Source: Clostridiales bacterium
GTDB lineage: Bacteria > Bacillota > Clostridia > Lachnospirales > Lachnospiraceae
NCBI GenBank assembly: GCA_019420275.1
Contig: JAHZHN010000004.1
Span: 183,450 to 247,449 of the forward strand
Reading direction: 5' to 3'
DNA length: 64,000 nt
Part shown: positions 19,132-27,287 of the stretch, in pieces
Layout of the letters: every line of letters starts with the position of its first letter
How positions within the stretch are numbered: position 1 is the stretch's first letter
Program-made: the position numbers and the translations under genes
Notes under the pieces: model-generated
What the model saw: the letters and a program-made list of their open reading frames with translations, nothing else
Database searches by the model: none
Told to the model about the DNA's origin: nothing

Positions 19132-20946
19132 ATGTTAGTTGCTATGAAATGCCCGATGTGCGGCGGAGAAGTAAAAATGAACTCGGATATGAAAATGGGG
19201 GAGTGTAAGTATTGCGGTTCCCAGGTTATGATACCAAAAAATATGGAAAAAATAGGGAATTTGTACAATCTTGCCACTTTCTACAGACAGAATAATGAGT
19301 TTGACAGGTCAATCGAAACTTATAAAGATATTTTGAAAGAAGACAGCGAGGAAGCGGAAGCCTATTTTGGACTGGCAATGAGTAAATACGGAATTGAATT
19401 TGTAGAAGATCCAAAGGATCATAAGAGAATTCCGACATTTCACAGAACAAAAGAAAGAAGCATTCTTGTTGACCCGGATTATATTAAAGCGATTGAATGT
19501 GCAGATTTAAGCTGCCGGCCATATTATCAGGAACAGGGACAAAAGATTGCAGAAATCCAGAATGAAATTTTGAAAAGAGCAAATGCGGAAGATGCTTTTG
19601 ATGTTTTTATCTGTTATAAAGAGTCAGATGATAATGGAAATAGAACAGAAGAAAGTGTGATTGGACAGGACTTGTATTATGAATTAGACAAGGCTGGCAT
19701 AAAAACTTTTTATGCACGAGTGACTTTGAAACCTGGAGAAGAGTATGAGCCTGTTATTTTTTCAGCACTGCGCACCGCAAAAGTTATGCTTGTAATAGGG
19801 TGTAATCCACAGAATTATACCAGTATATGGGTGAAAAATGAATGGAGCCGCTTTCTGGAATTAAGAGAAGATGAACACGGGAAAGTAATTATTCCATGTT
19901 ATAAAAATTGTTCTCCATATGAATTGCCGAGAGAGTTAGCAGCATTTCAGGCGCTGGATATGAATAAAATTGGTTTCTTACAGGATGTTATTTCGGGAAT
20001 AAAAAAAATTGTTAATATGGAGCAGCCGTCCGAACCACTATCAGGTGAAGAATCCAGGATTGACCGTTTATGTAAAAATGCCAGAACTTTTTGGGACTTG
20101 GGTCAAAAAGAAAAAGCAGAGCACATATATGTAGAGCTGACAGATACTTATCCTGATGATTACCGGGGATGGTGGGGGCTTGCGTCTTTAAAAACAGATC
20201 AGTTTCAAACATACTCACGGGAAATTTTTCCGGAGGTAAAGGATAATGCAGAGAATGCATTAAAGGTAGCAAAAGATTATGAAAAAGAAGAGATTCAGCA
20301 GACTTGGAATCAATATCTTAATTTAAGAGATAAGGAGGAGTCTGCAAGAAAAAGACAAGAAGCCGAATCACTCTTCCGTCAAAATGAACAGCAATTAAGG
20401 GAATTAAAGAAAAAACGAGAAGTCTACGAGCAGGAGTATCCAGGGGAAGAAGAAAAACTAGCCAGACTCTATAAGAAACGGAAAGAAAAACAGGAAATGA
20501 TTCAAGAACTTCAAAGGAATATGAGCAATAGACCACAGTCAGCAGCTGCTGATAAAATGAGCAAAGCAGGAATCATAGCAGGTATAGGAGTTGCGGCATT
20601 TATGTTTATTGGCAGTTCAATTCCGAATATCCTGTATCTGGGTATAGGCATGATAATACAAAACCTAATAGGAGCTATTATAATAGGAGCTTTAATTGGT
20701 GGTATAATATTCGTAATAGCGAATGTTATAGGTGGAACAATAGATGCGAGAGAACGTATGATTCGACAGAATCTGACTGGGAAATACAATATGATAAACT
20801 CTGAATTACAGCAGATTAATCAAGAAATTGGGAAAATTGAACCACGGAAAAAAGAAAATGATACCACATGTTCTTCTATAAAGCGTCTGGAGAAGGAATT
20901 AGAAGGACTTCAGAGGAAACTTTATTCAAATACAAATCAGGGATAA
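19132..20946 (+). CDS. Zinc-ribbon/TPR/TIR protein with membrane helices
   Basis: 604 residues. An N-terminal zinc ribbon (C7, C10, C25, C28) is followed by a TPR-like unit (about 42-85). A TIR domain spans about 153-290: DAFDVFICYKESD at its start, GEEYEP (202-207), and NEW at 236-238, where E237 fits the catalytic Glu of NAD-cleaving TIR domains. A second helical region, a long coiled coil (about 390-475), two or three membrane helices (about 483-540) and another coiled coil follow. GAGGAGG precedes the ATG. TIR domains in bacterial defence consume NAD or make nucleotide signals. As last gene of the SPFH-HerA cassette it is the likely effector. Confidence 0.75.
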   Translation: MLVAMKCPMCGGEVKMNSDMKMGECKYCGSQVMIPKNMEKIGNLYNLATFYRQNNEFDRSIETYKDILKEDSEEAEAYFGLAMSKYGIEFVEDPKDHKRIPTFHRTKERSILVDPDYIKAIECADLSCRPYYQEQGQKIAEIQNEILKRANAEDAFDVFICYKESDDNGNRTEESVIGQDLYYELDKAGIKTFYARVTLKPGEEYEPVIFSALRTAKVMLVIGCNPQNYTSIWVKNEWSRFLELREDEHGKVIIPCYKNCSPYELPRELAAFQALDMNKIGFLQDVISGIKKIVNMEQPSEPLSGEESRIDRLCKNARTFWDLGQKEKAEHIYVELTDTYPDDYRGWWGLASLKTDQFQTYSREIFPEVKDNAENALKVAKDYEKEEIQQTWNQYLNLRDKEESARKRQEAESLFRQNEQQLRELKKKREVYEQEYPGEEEKLARLYKKRKEKQEMIQELQRNMSNRPQSAAADKMSKAGIIAGIGVAAFMFIGSSIPNILYLGIGMIIQNLIGAIIIGALIGGIIFVIANVIGGTIDARERMIRQNLTGKYNMINSELQQINQEIGKIEPRKKENDTTCSSIKRLEKELEGLQRKLYSNTNQG

Positions 20947-21004
20947 GAATTATTAGCATCTGTTGTCTAAGGAATTATACTAAAATGCTATAGTGAAAGA
21001 TCAA

Positions 21005-21080
21005 AATATTACATAAAGAGTACAGTTTATGTCACTAGGACAATTTCTGTACTCTTTTTATGTTGAGTAAAAATGAAGAG
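21005..21080 (+). repeat. Hairpin repeat, copy 2
   Basis: Same element as at 14691: arms 21015-21025 and 21047-21057, T-run after. It lies 58 bp past the TIR gene and would terminate that transcript. Upstream bases (20947-21004) show no similarity to the radical SAM 3' end, so the repeat begins at AATATT. The rest of the 305 bp gap to 21252 contains nothing I recognise. Confidence 0.8.
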
Positions 21081-21251
21081 CAGAATAAGAAATTGAAAAT
21101 TACTGCTAGAATACTCTGTCAAGCGTTACTGTAATAATGCTGCATAGTTACTCGAAAATGTATTTCTATGATGTGATGCATGTATTGAATCTTGAAACAA
21201 GGACAGAATAGTATACAAATTTGTTAGAAAGATGGAAAAAAGGAGAACATC

Positions 21252-21506
21252 TTGAATCTAAATCTATACAAAGAACTGAGAGAAAATAATGTATACTGCG
21301 GGATTGAAGAGGTGGTGAAACAATACCAAGAGTTATTTGCAGCGCTGAGAGATGAAGATCAGGAAACTTTGATCAGGAATCTTGATGGAATATATTTAAA
21401 AGTTCAATATATTTACAATGAGTATATGAAAAGCGCGGATAAATTATGTGCAATAGATTCAAAGCTTGATGAGGGTGAAAATATAATTGAGTACAGAGAA
21501 CTGTAG
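21252..21506 (+). CDS. Small helical protein, unknown (TTG start)
   Basis: 84 residues starting at TTG 21252, with AGGAGAA seven bases upstream. The sequence is acidic and helical (KQYQELFAALRDEDQETL) with no membrane segment. No family recognised. It is the first possible gene after repeat copy 2 and lies upstream of a decaying peptide-modification locus. It may be a surviving member of that locus. Confidence 0.4.
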   Translation: MNLNLYKELRENNVYCGIEEVVKQYQELFAALRDEDQETLIRNLDGIYLKVQYIYNEYMKSADKLCAIDSKLDEGENIIEYREL

Positions 21507-21542
21507 AAACAAATTAGAGGATATCTGCAGAATAAAATATAT

Positions 21543-21626
21543 ATGAAGGATTTTATAAAAAGCTTTAAAAAAGCATATCGAAAATATAAGAAGAAAAGAG
21601 CTTTCAGAAAATATGGCGATGGTTAA
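21543..21626 (+). CDS. Possible 27-residue cationic peptide
   Basis: ATG at 21543 to TAA at 21624-21626 encodes a strongly basic, amphipathic peptide (MKDFIKSFKKAYRKYKKKRA and six more residues). No convincing ribosome site precedes it. It could be a small membrane-active peptide, a remnant, or chance in AT-rich DNA. Confidence 0.25.
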   Translation: MKDFIKSFKKAYRKYKKKRAFRKYGDG

Positions 21627-22030
21627 TTCAGTGGCAATACAAGTTTGTCAGGCAAAGCCAGAGATTGGAAACCTCTTGTTTGAAAATATTGAATGCTTTA
21701 AATAGGTTGAAATATGTGGAAATGCGGAAAAGTCACAAATCACTTGAAGCAAGAGGAAAAATACCATCAGAAATACATATAACTTATGCATCACCTGAAG
21801 TAATGAGAAAAAAAGGTTGTTTTTATAAAAAAGATGAAGTGTATCCATTTACACATGCGGCTCCTTCGAATAAAGAGGAGAAAAATGTGGACGAAAAGGT
21901 ACAAATTTGCAAGAAATGTGGCAGCCTAGTTTCAAGTGGACAGATTTTCTGTGCAAAGTGTGGCAGTCCAATTCAAGAAAATGATAATTTATCAATGGGC
22001 CCTGTTTATGCCTCACCGGACAGGATGTAG
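21613..22030 (+). pseudogene. Degenerate zinc-ribbon ORF with two YASP motifs
   Basis: From 21613 an N-terminus-like stretch (MAMVNSVAIQVCQAK...) stops at 21705. A second frame, open from about 21665, then runs to TAG at 22028-22030 and encodes YASPEVM, later a four-cysteine ribbon (CKKCG ... CAKCG) and ends GPVYASPDRM. The two frames together resemble one gene broken by a frameshift near 21700. It stops 14 bp before the radical SAM start, so it may have supplied its substrate or partner. The join is inferred. Confidence 0.35.
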
Positions 22031-22043
22031 ATATGGAGAAATT

Positions 22044-23083
22044 ATGGAAAATAAAAAAAATAGATTTCAGCTGCAAACTTGTGTGTGGGAAATTACGCTG
22101 GCCTGTTGTTTCTCGTGTAAATACTGTGGATTAAAAGCCGGAGAGGCCAGAGAGAATGAACTGACAACAGAAGAATGTATTCGTGTGGCGGAGCAGCTGA
22201 CGGATATAGGGTGCGGGCGAGTGTCAATGATTGGCGGGGAAGTGTTTATGCGTCCAGACTGGACAGTCATAGCAGAAGCACTAACAAAACGAGGAGTCAA
22301 TGTTTCGATTATTACAAATGGTTTTGTGTTTTAGGATGAATTGATTTCTGAATTCAAAAGAGGAAGATAGAATCCATAGCAGTTTCTTTGGACGGTCCCG
22401 AACGAATTCATGATGCATTTCGGCAGAGGGGAAGTTTCAAACGGGCAATTTATGCAGTTGATAGATTGGTAAAAAACGATATTCCAGTTTCCGTTATATG
22501 CACACTGCATATCAGGAAAGTTTCTTATTTAGAAGAAATGTACGAAATACTAAAAGCAAAGAAGATATATGCCTGGCAATTACAGGCATGTTCTCCTATG
22601 GGGAACGTTTTGAAATCAGACTTCTCTACAGAGATTGATTTTGAAAAAGTGATACAGTTTGTCGAAAATCATATGTGTACAGCAAAGTTTTCATTGGGAA
22701 TTGCAGATAATATTGGATATTATGCAGAATCGAAAGGCTGGCTGAGAGGAAATCTGAATGGGGAAGCAGTTTTTCGGGGGTGCAGGGCAGGATTAAGTTC
22801 TATTGGTATTGACAGTATTGGGAATGTGAGAGGCTGTGAATCCATGTATGAAGATTCTTTTATTGAAGGAAATCTCAGAGAAAAATCTCTCTTTGAGATT
22901 TGGTATGATCCAGATGCATTTATCTATAATCGCCAATTTACAGTGGAGCAGCTAAGCGGCACGTGCAGAAAGTGTGAGTACGGCAGCCAGTGTGCGGGCG
23001 GCTGCAGAGCATATAATTATTTTACACATGGAAAATTATACGAATCCATTTATTGTGTATGCAAAAACAAAAGAAATTATTAG
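22044..23083 (+). pseudogene. Radical SAM/SPASM peptide maturase, broken
   Basis: Frame 1 (22044-22334) carries the radical SAM cluster motif CCFSCKYC (CxxxCxxC) and GGEVFMRPDW. It is cut by TAG at 22332-22334. A frameshift near 22360-22375 is then needed to reach the second frame, which continues KIESIAVSLDGPERIHD and runs to 23083. That part has SPASM-type cysteines: CRAG, GCES, then CRKC ... CAGGC near the end. The combined length (about 345 residues) suits RiPP-type maturases that build cross-links on precursor peptides. Two separate lesions argue for a true pseudogene rather than one sequencing error. GGAG lies before ATG 22044. Confidence 0.8.
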
Positions 23084-23108
23084 ATATAAAATTATGTTTT
23101 TAGTGTTG

Positions 23109-23186
23109 AATATTACATAAAGAGTACAGTTTTTGTCACCGAGACAAATTCTGCACTCTTTTTTGTTTACTGAATGAAAATGAAGG
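23109..23186 (+). repeat. Hairpin repeat, copy 3
   Basis: Same element as at 14691 and 21005: arms 23119-23129 and 23151-23161, with one mismatch in the stem (CTGCACTC). It follows the broken radical SAM gene by 25 bp and precedes the precursor-like gene. Confidence 0.8.
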
Positions 23187-23205
23187 TCGGAAGGAGGAAC
23201 TAAGT

Positions 23206-23631
23206 ATGAAGAAAAAATGGGAAACTCCAAGGATGTATATTGAGAAATTTGCACCGAACGAATATGTATCAAATTGCTTATATTTAGCGTGTGCGATTCC
23301 AGGGGAGTCACCTTATAAAGATTATGATGGACAAATTCCAACACGAATTTTTAATTACGAAATTGATTCATGGAGAGGAATTAGAATTAATCCGGATAAT
23401 CAGGAACACTATATATGTGGGTTACGGGGAGCAACAACATATTGTACGGAGACAAATAGAGGATTTTGGTGGAAGGATGGGGAAATTGACAGAAGTGTAA
23501 TCGTAAGTGATTTTCAAGCTTCAGATTCTGGGAATAGAGTTGTATGGAAGACGACAGATCAAAATGGAAATGTCTATCAACATTATGGATTTGCTTATGC
23601 GGCAGAGTCAACGCTGCCAGACCGTTCCTGA
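23206..23631 (+). CDS. Precursor-like protein with PNEYVSNC leader motif
   Basis: 141 residues with a strong GGAGGAAC ribosome site. The start MKKKWETPRMYIEKFAPNEY followed by VSNC resembles small clostridial proteins whose N-terminus has W-x-x-P and (P/A)NEYVAAC, a leader-like motif often seen near peptide-modifying enzymes. The C-terminal 110 residues are polar, rich in Trp, Tyr and Gly, with cysteines in YICGLRG and TYCTET. There is no signal peptide of the usual kind. It sits next to a broken radical SAM gene, so its modification here would need another enzyme. The precursor role is inferred. Confidence 0.5.
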   Translation: MKKKWETPRMYIEKFAPNEYVSNCLYLACAIPGESPYKDYDGQIPTRIFNYEIDSWRGIRINPDNQEHYICGLRGATTYCTETNRGFWWKDGEIDRSVIVSDFQASDSGNRVVWKTTDQNGNVYQHYGFAYAAESTLPDRS

Positions 23632-23713
23632 TATTTATATTTGAGGGGATTCAGATAAAATATATAACAAAGATGTTATTTGTGAGAATTGTGTGAAAAA
23701 GCAGGATTTCACG

Positions 23714-23742
23714 TTGACAAATCAAATAATTCAGCATATAAT
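23714..23742 (+). promoter_or_regulatory. Consensus promoter of the trp operon
   Basis: TTGACA (23714-23719) and TATAAT (23737-23742) are both perfect, with a 17 bp spacer. Transcription should start near 23749, at the front of the T-box leader. Confidence 0.9.
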
Positions 23743-23754
23743 AATAAAAAATTT

Positions 23755-24080
23755 AACAGAGCAGAGTGATAAATCCTATGAGCAAAAGTAAGTAGCTCAT
23801 AACCCAGTCTCACAGAGAGCAGTTGGCCGGTGCGAAACTGCAGACATGATATGAGTGAATGGATTTGTGAGGAGCACAGAGAACTGTTTTAGCAACTAAG
23901 TAACTGTCGCCGTTATCCCACGTTACGGGAACGAGGTATAAAAGCTTTCGATAGCGGAGTACCTTAAGGAGGAGAGATTTTGTTGATCTTTATTTTTTGA
24001 TCACTGATTGGCGGATTCTCTTAAATATGGGTGGCACCACGGTCTATCGTCCCAGATTTTGGGATGATAGGCCTTTTTTG
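23755..24080 (+). promoter_or_regulatory. Trp T-box leader
   Basis: The 552 bp gap before trpE carries a T-box. A specifier-like TGG (Trp codon) at 23860-23862 lies in GTGAATGGATTTG. The conserved T-box core GGGTGGCACCACGG (24029-24042) includes TGGCACC, which pairs with uncharged tRNA. A terminator follows directly. Family knowledge: uncharged tRNA-Trp stabilises the antiterminator and turns the operon on. The specifier was picked by its context and by the genes controlled. Confidence 0.9.
24044..24079 (+). terminator. T-box attenuator terminator
   Basis: CTATCGTCCC (24044-24053) pairs with GGGATGATAG (24061-24070), with one G-T pair, followed by GCC and a run of T. It overlaps the T-box antiterminator. 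Confidence 0.85.
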
Positions 24081-24183
24081 CGTTAGCTGCAGGCCACGTC
24101 AACGGATCAGATTTCCGGCAGACGGGGATGCTTGGAGCTTACGGCGGAAAGACCACCAGCGACCGATTGTAAGGAGGCTTAAG

Positions 24184-25641
24184 ATGTTATATCCATCATT
24201 GGAAGAAGTGAGAGAATTACTGAAAGAATACAAAAGTGTACCTGTATTTTACGAAGTACTGGCGGATTATATGACGCCGATTCGTATGTTTCGGGCACTG
24301 AGGAAGAAAGGAACTTCCTGCTTTATGCTGGAAAGTGTGGAGAATAAAGATCAATGGGGAAGATATTCCTTTATCGGAATCCATCCAAAATCAGAAATCA
24401 GGATTAAGGGAAAAGAAGCAGACATCAACGGACAGAAACAGAAGATAGAAAATCCAGCACAGTTCTTAATGGAAATTGCCCGGGAACATAAAGCGCCGGT
24501 GATCCAGGGAATGCCGAATCTGACAGGAGGTCTGATCGGATATTTTGCTTATGACATGATCCGTTATATTGAGAAAAGCCTGAAAAATGTGCCGGAAGAT
24601 GATCTTCAGATGCCGGACTGTCATCTGTGCATGTATGATCAGCTGATCGCATATGATCATTTATCCAATAAGGTCATCATTATCCAAAACATCCATCAGG
24701 GAGATGCAGTGGAAGAGATTTATGAGGAACTGGAAGACCGGGCAGAACTGATTCTTCGCAAGATGGAGCGGCCGGTAGCAATCCAGAGAGACCGTTTCTT
24801 GTCAGAAGAGCCGAAAATCACCTCCAATCTTACGAAAGAAGGATATGAGGAAAGCGTGAAAAAGGCGAAAGAATACATCAGGAAAGGAGACATTTTCCAA
24901 GTTGTACTTTCCCAGAGATTTGAAGTGGAAGGCGATGCAGATCCATTTGATGTGTACCGATGTCTAAGAACGAGCAATCCGTCGCCGTATTTGTATTTCT
25001 TCGATTTCGTGGATTATCAGGTGGTGGGAGCTTCACCGGAGAAATTGGTCAGTGTGCAGAATCAAATCGTAACAACCAAGCCAATTGCAGGAACGGTGCC
25101 GAGAGGAGCCACCAGAGAAGAAGATGATATGCTGGTAAGGCAGCTGGAGCATGACCCAAAAGAGCGTGCTGAACATACTATGCTGGTGGATCTCGGAAGA
25201 AATGATGTAGGAAAAGTCAGTGAGTTTGGCACAGTGGAAGTCAAGAATTTTATGACAGTAGAAAAATATTCCAAAGTAACCCATCTGGTCAGTGATGTCC
25301 AGGGGAAATTAAGGAAGGATAAAACACCGATGGATGCCTTGTTTAGTGTGCTTCCGGCAGGTACTTTGTCCGGGGCGCCGAAAGTGAGAGCCATGGAAAT
25401 TATCGATGAGCTGGAAGAGAAAAAACGAGGGGTCTATGGAGGAACCGTTGGTTACCTGGCGTTTGACGGAAGAATCGATACCTGTATCGCTATTCGAACC
25501 GTGGTTTTTAAAGATGGAAAAGGATACGTACAGGCAGGAGCAGGAATCGTGGCAGATTCTGTGCCGAAGAGAGAGTATGAAGAAACCAGAAACAAAGCAC
25601 AGGCAGTAATAGATGCGATCAAGGAGGCGGCACAGTTATGA
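24184..25641 (+). CDS. trpE: Anthranilate synthase component I
   Basis: 485 residues. It makes anthranilate from chorismate, with ammonia from the TrpG domain, as the first step of tryptophan synthesis. The start is ATG 24184, eight bases after AGGAGG; the open frame extends upstream through the T-box but that part is leader. Characteristic motifs include FQVVLSQRF, the LPAGTLSGAPKVRAMEII chorismate-binding region and GAGIVADS near the end. It overlaps the next gene by 4 bp. Confidence 0.95.
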   Translation: MLYPSLEEVRELLKEYKSVPVFYEVLADYMTPIRMFRALRKKGTSCFMLESVENKDQWGRYSFIGIHPKSEIRIKGKEADINGQKQKIENPAQFLMEIAREHKAPVIQGMPNLTGGLIGYFAYDMIRYIEKSLKNVPEDDLQMPDCHLCMYDQLIAYDHLSNKVIIIQNIHQGDAVEEIYEELEDRAELILRKMERPVAIQRDRFLSEEPKITSNLTKEGYEESVKKAKEYIRKGDIFQVVLSQRFEVEGDADPFDVYRCLRTSNPSPYLYFFDFVDYQVVGASPEKLVSVQNQIVTTKPIAGTVPRGATREEDDMLVRQLEHDPKERAEHTMLVDLGRNDVGKVSEFGTVEVKNFMTVEKYSKVTHLVSDVQGKLRKDKTPMDALFSVLPAGTLSGAPKVRAMEIIDELEEKKRGVYGGTVGYLAFDGRIDTCIAIRTVVFKDGKGYVQAGAGIVADSVPKREYEETRNKAQAVIDAIKEAAQL

Positions 25642-27278
25642 TTTTATTGATTGATAATTACGATTCTTTTACCTATAACATATATCAATATGTGGGAGAA
25701 CTGCATCCGCATATTGAAGCAGTAAGAAATGATGAGATTACAATAGAAGAAATAGAAACTATGGCGCCGGAGGCAATCCTCATTTCTCCGGGACCGGGAT
25801 ATCCTGAAACCGCAGGAATCACAAAAGAAGTGATTCGGCAGTTTTCAGGAAGAGTACCGATTCTTGGTATTTGTCTTGGCCATCAGGCTATCGGTGAAGT
25901 ATTTGGCGGAAAAGTTATACCGGCAGAGGAACTGATGCACGGAAAGATGAGTAAGATTTTTATTAAAAATACAGATCCTCTCTTTGACGGACTGGAAGAG
26001 AAAATCTATGCAGCAAGATACCATTCCCTTGTAGTGGATGCGAAAAATATGCCAGATTGTCTGGAAGTCCTGGGAACAGATGAGGCAGGACAGATCATGG
26101 CGCTGAAACACAAAGAGATGCCCGTGTATGGCATTCAGTTTCATCCGGAATCTATTCTGACGGAAATGGGAATGAGAATATTAGAAAACTTTTTAACTGA
26201 TGTGGCAGGAATTGACATTGAGAACAGAAAGAAGGAAATCGATATGACAACGATGAATCAGGAGACATTAAAACCATTCTTAGCAAAGATTGTAGAAGGA
26301 AACCACCTGACCACAGAGGAATCTTATAAAGCAATGGACTGTATCATGTCAGGAAATGCAACGGAAGCCCAGATTGCCAGTTTCTTAACCGGACTTCGCA
26401 TGAATGGAGAAACGCCGGAAGAAATTACAGGTTTTGCAAAGGTAATGCGCGCCAAGGCAGCAGTTGTTCCGGAGGAAACAGAAGCCATTGATATCGTAGG
26501 AACCGGAGGGGATCTGGCAAACAGTTTCAATATTTCTACCACTTCTTCTTTTGTGATTGCGGCAGCAGGTGTAAAAGTTGCCAAACATGGAAACCGAAGT
26601 GTTTCTTCCAAGAGCGGTGCGGCCGATGTATTGGAATCCCTGGGGGCAAAGATTGGATTATCTCCGGAAGAAGGGAAACAGTGCCTGGATGATGTAGGAG
26701 TCGCTTTCTTGTTTGCTCAGACTCATCATGGTTCTATGAAATATGCAGGTCCGGTTCGGGCCCAGCTTGGAGTCCGTTCTGTATTTAATATTTTAGGACC
26801 TCTGGCGAATCCAGCCATGACCAACTATATTGTTTTGGGAGTCTATGAAGAAGAATTGCTGGAACCGATGGCAGAAGTATTAAAAAATCTTGGAGTCAAA
26901 CATGCGCTGATCGTGTTCGGAGATGACCGTTTGGATGAGTTGTCTATTTCTTCCACATCCAGTGTCTGTGAAATCAAAGACGGCAAGATTACGAAATATA
27001 AAATAGATCCAGAAAAATTGGGATTGTCTTTATATTCTAAGGACGATATTGTTGGCGGGACAGCAGATGAGAATGCTGTGATCACCAGAGATATCCTGGA
27101 AGGAAAAGAACAGGGAGCAAAGAGAGACATCGTTCTTTTAAATGCAGGGGCCGCCCTTTATACCATAGGAAAAGCGGCAACGATAAAAGAAGGAGTCGAG
27201 ATTGCCAGACAGGCAATCAATTCAGGGAAAGCTTTAGAGAAATTAGATGAATTTATTCAATACACCAATGCTTGTTAG
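25638..27278 (+). CDS. trpGD: Fused anthranilate synthase glutaminase / anthranilate phosphoribosyltransferase
   Basis: 546 residues in one frame. Residues 1-195 are a class I glutamine amidotransferase: ISPGPG (49-54), nucleophile C79 in GICLGHQ and the FHPES triad motif. Residues from about 215 are TrpD: GTGGD and NISTTS (about 287-298) and HGNRSVSSKSGAADVLE bind phosphoribosyl pyrophosphate. The same order of domains occurs in E. coli TrpD. The fusion gives both the ammonia donor and the second pathway step. It overlaps trpE by 4 bp. Confidence 0.95.
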   Translation: MILLIDNYDSFTYNIYQYVGELHPHIEAVRNDEITIEEIETMAPEAILISPGPGYPETAGITKEVIRQFSGRVPILGICLGHQAIGEVFGGKVIPAEELMHGKMSKIFIKNTDPLFDGLEEKIYAARYHSLVVDAKNMPDCLEVLGTDEAGQIMALKHKEMPVYGIQFHPESILTEMGMRILENFLTDVAGIDIENRKKEIDMTTMNQETLKPFLAKIVEGNHLTTEESYKAMDCIMSGNATEAQIASFLTGLRMNGETPEEITGFAKVMRAKAAVVPEETEAIDIVGTGGDLANSFNISTTSSFVIAAAGVKVAKHGNRSVSSKSGAADVLESLGAKIGLSPEEGKQCLDDVGVAFLFAQTHHGSMKYAGPVRAQLGVRSVFNILGPLANPAMTNYIVLGVYEEELLEPMAEVLKNLGVKHALIVFGDDRLDELSISSTSSVCEIKDGKITKYKIDPEKLGLSLYSKDDIVGGTADENAVITRDILEGKEQGAKRDIVLLNAGAALYTIGKAATIKEGVEIARQAINSGKALEKLDEFIQYTNAC

Positions 27279-27287
27279 GAGTAAAAA

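Noticed and set aside
14691..23186. Reading the three hairpin repeats as CRISPR or integron attC sites
   Set aside because: Only three copies, thousands of bases apart, with no cas or integrase gene and no attC R-box structure.
24031..24183. Upstream extension of trpE starting MAPRSIVPDFG
   Set aside because: It lies inside the T-box core and terminator; ATG 24184 has AGGAGG at the right distance and gives the usual TrpE start.
25638..27278. TrpG-TrpD fusion as a frameshift artefact
   Set aside because: One clean frame with an intact linker and both active sites; such fusions are known in other bacteria.
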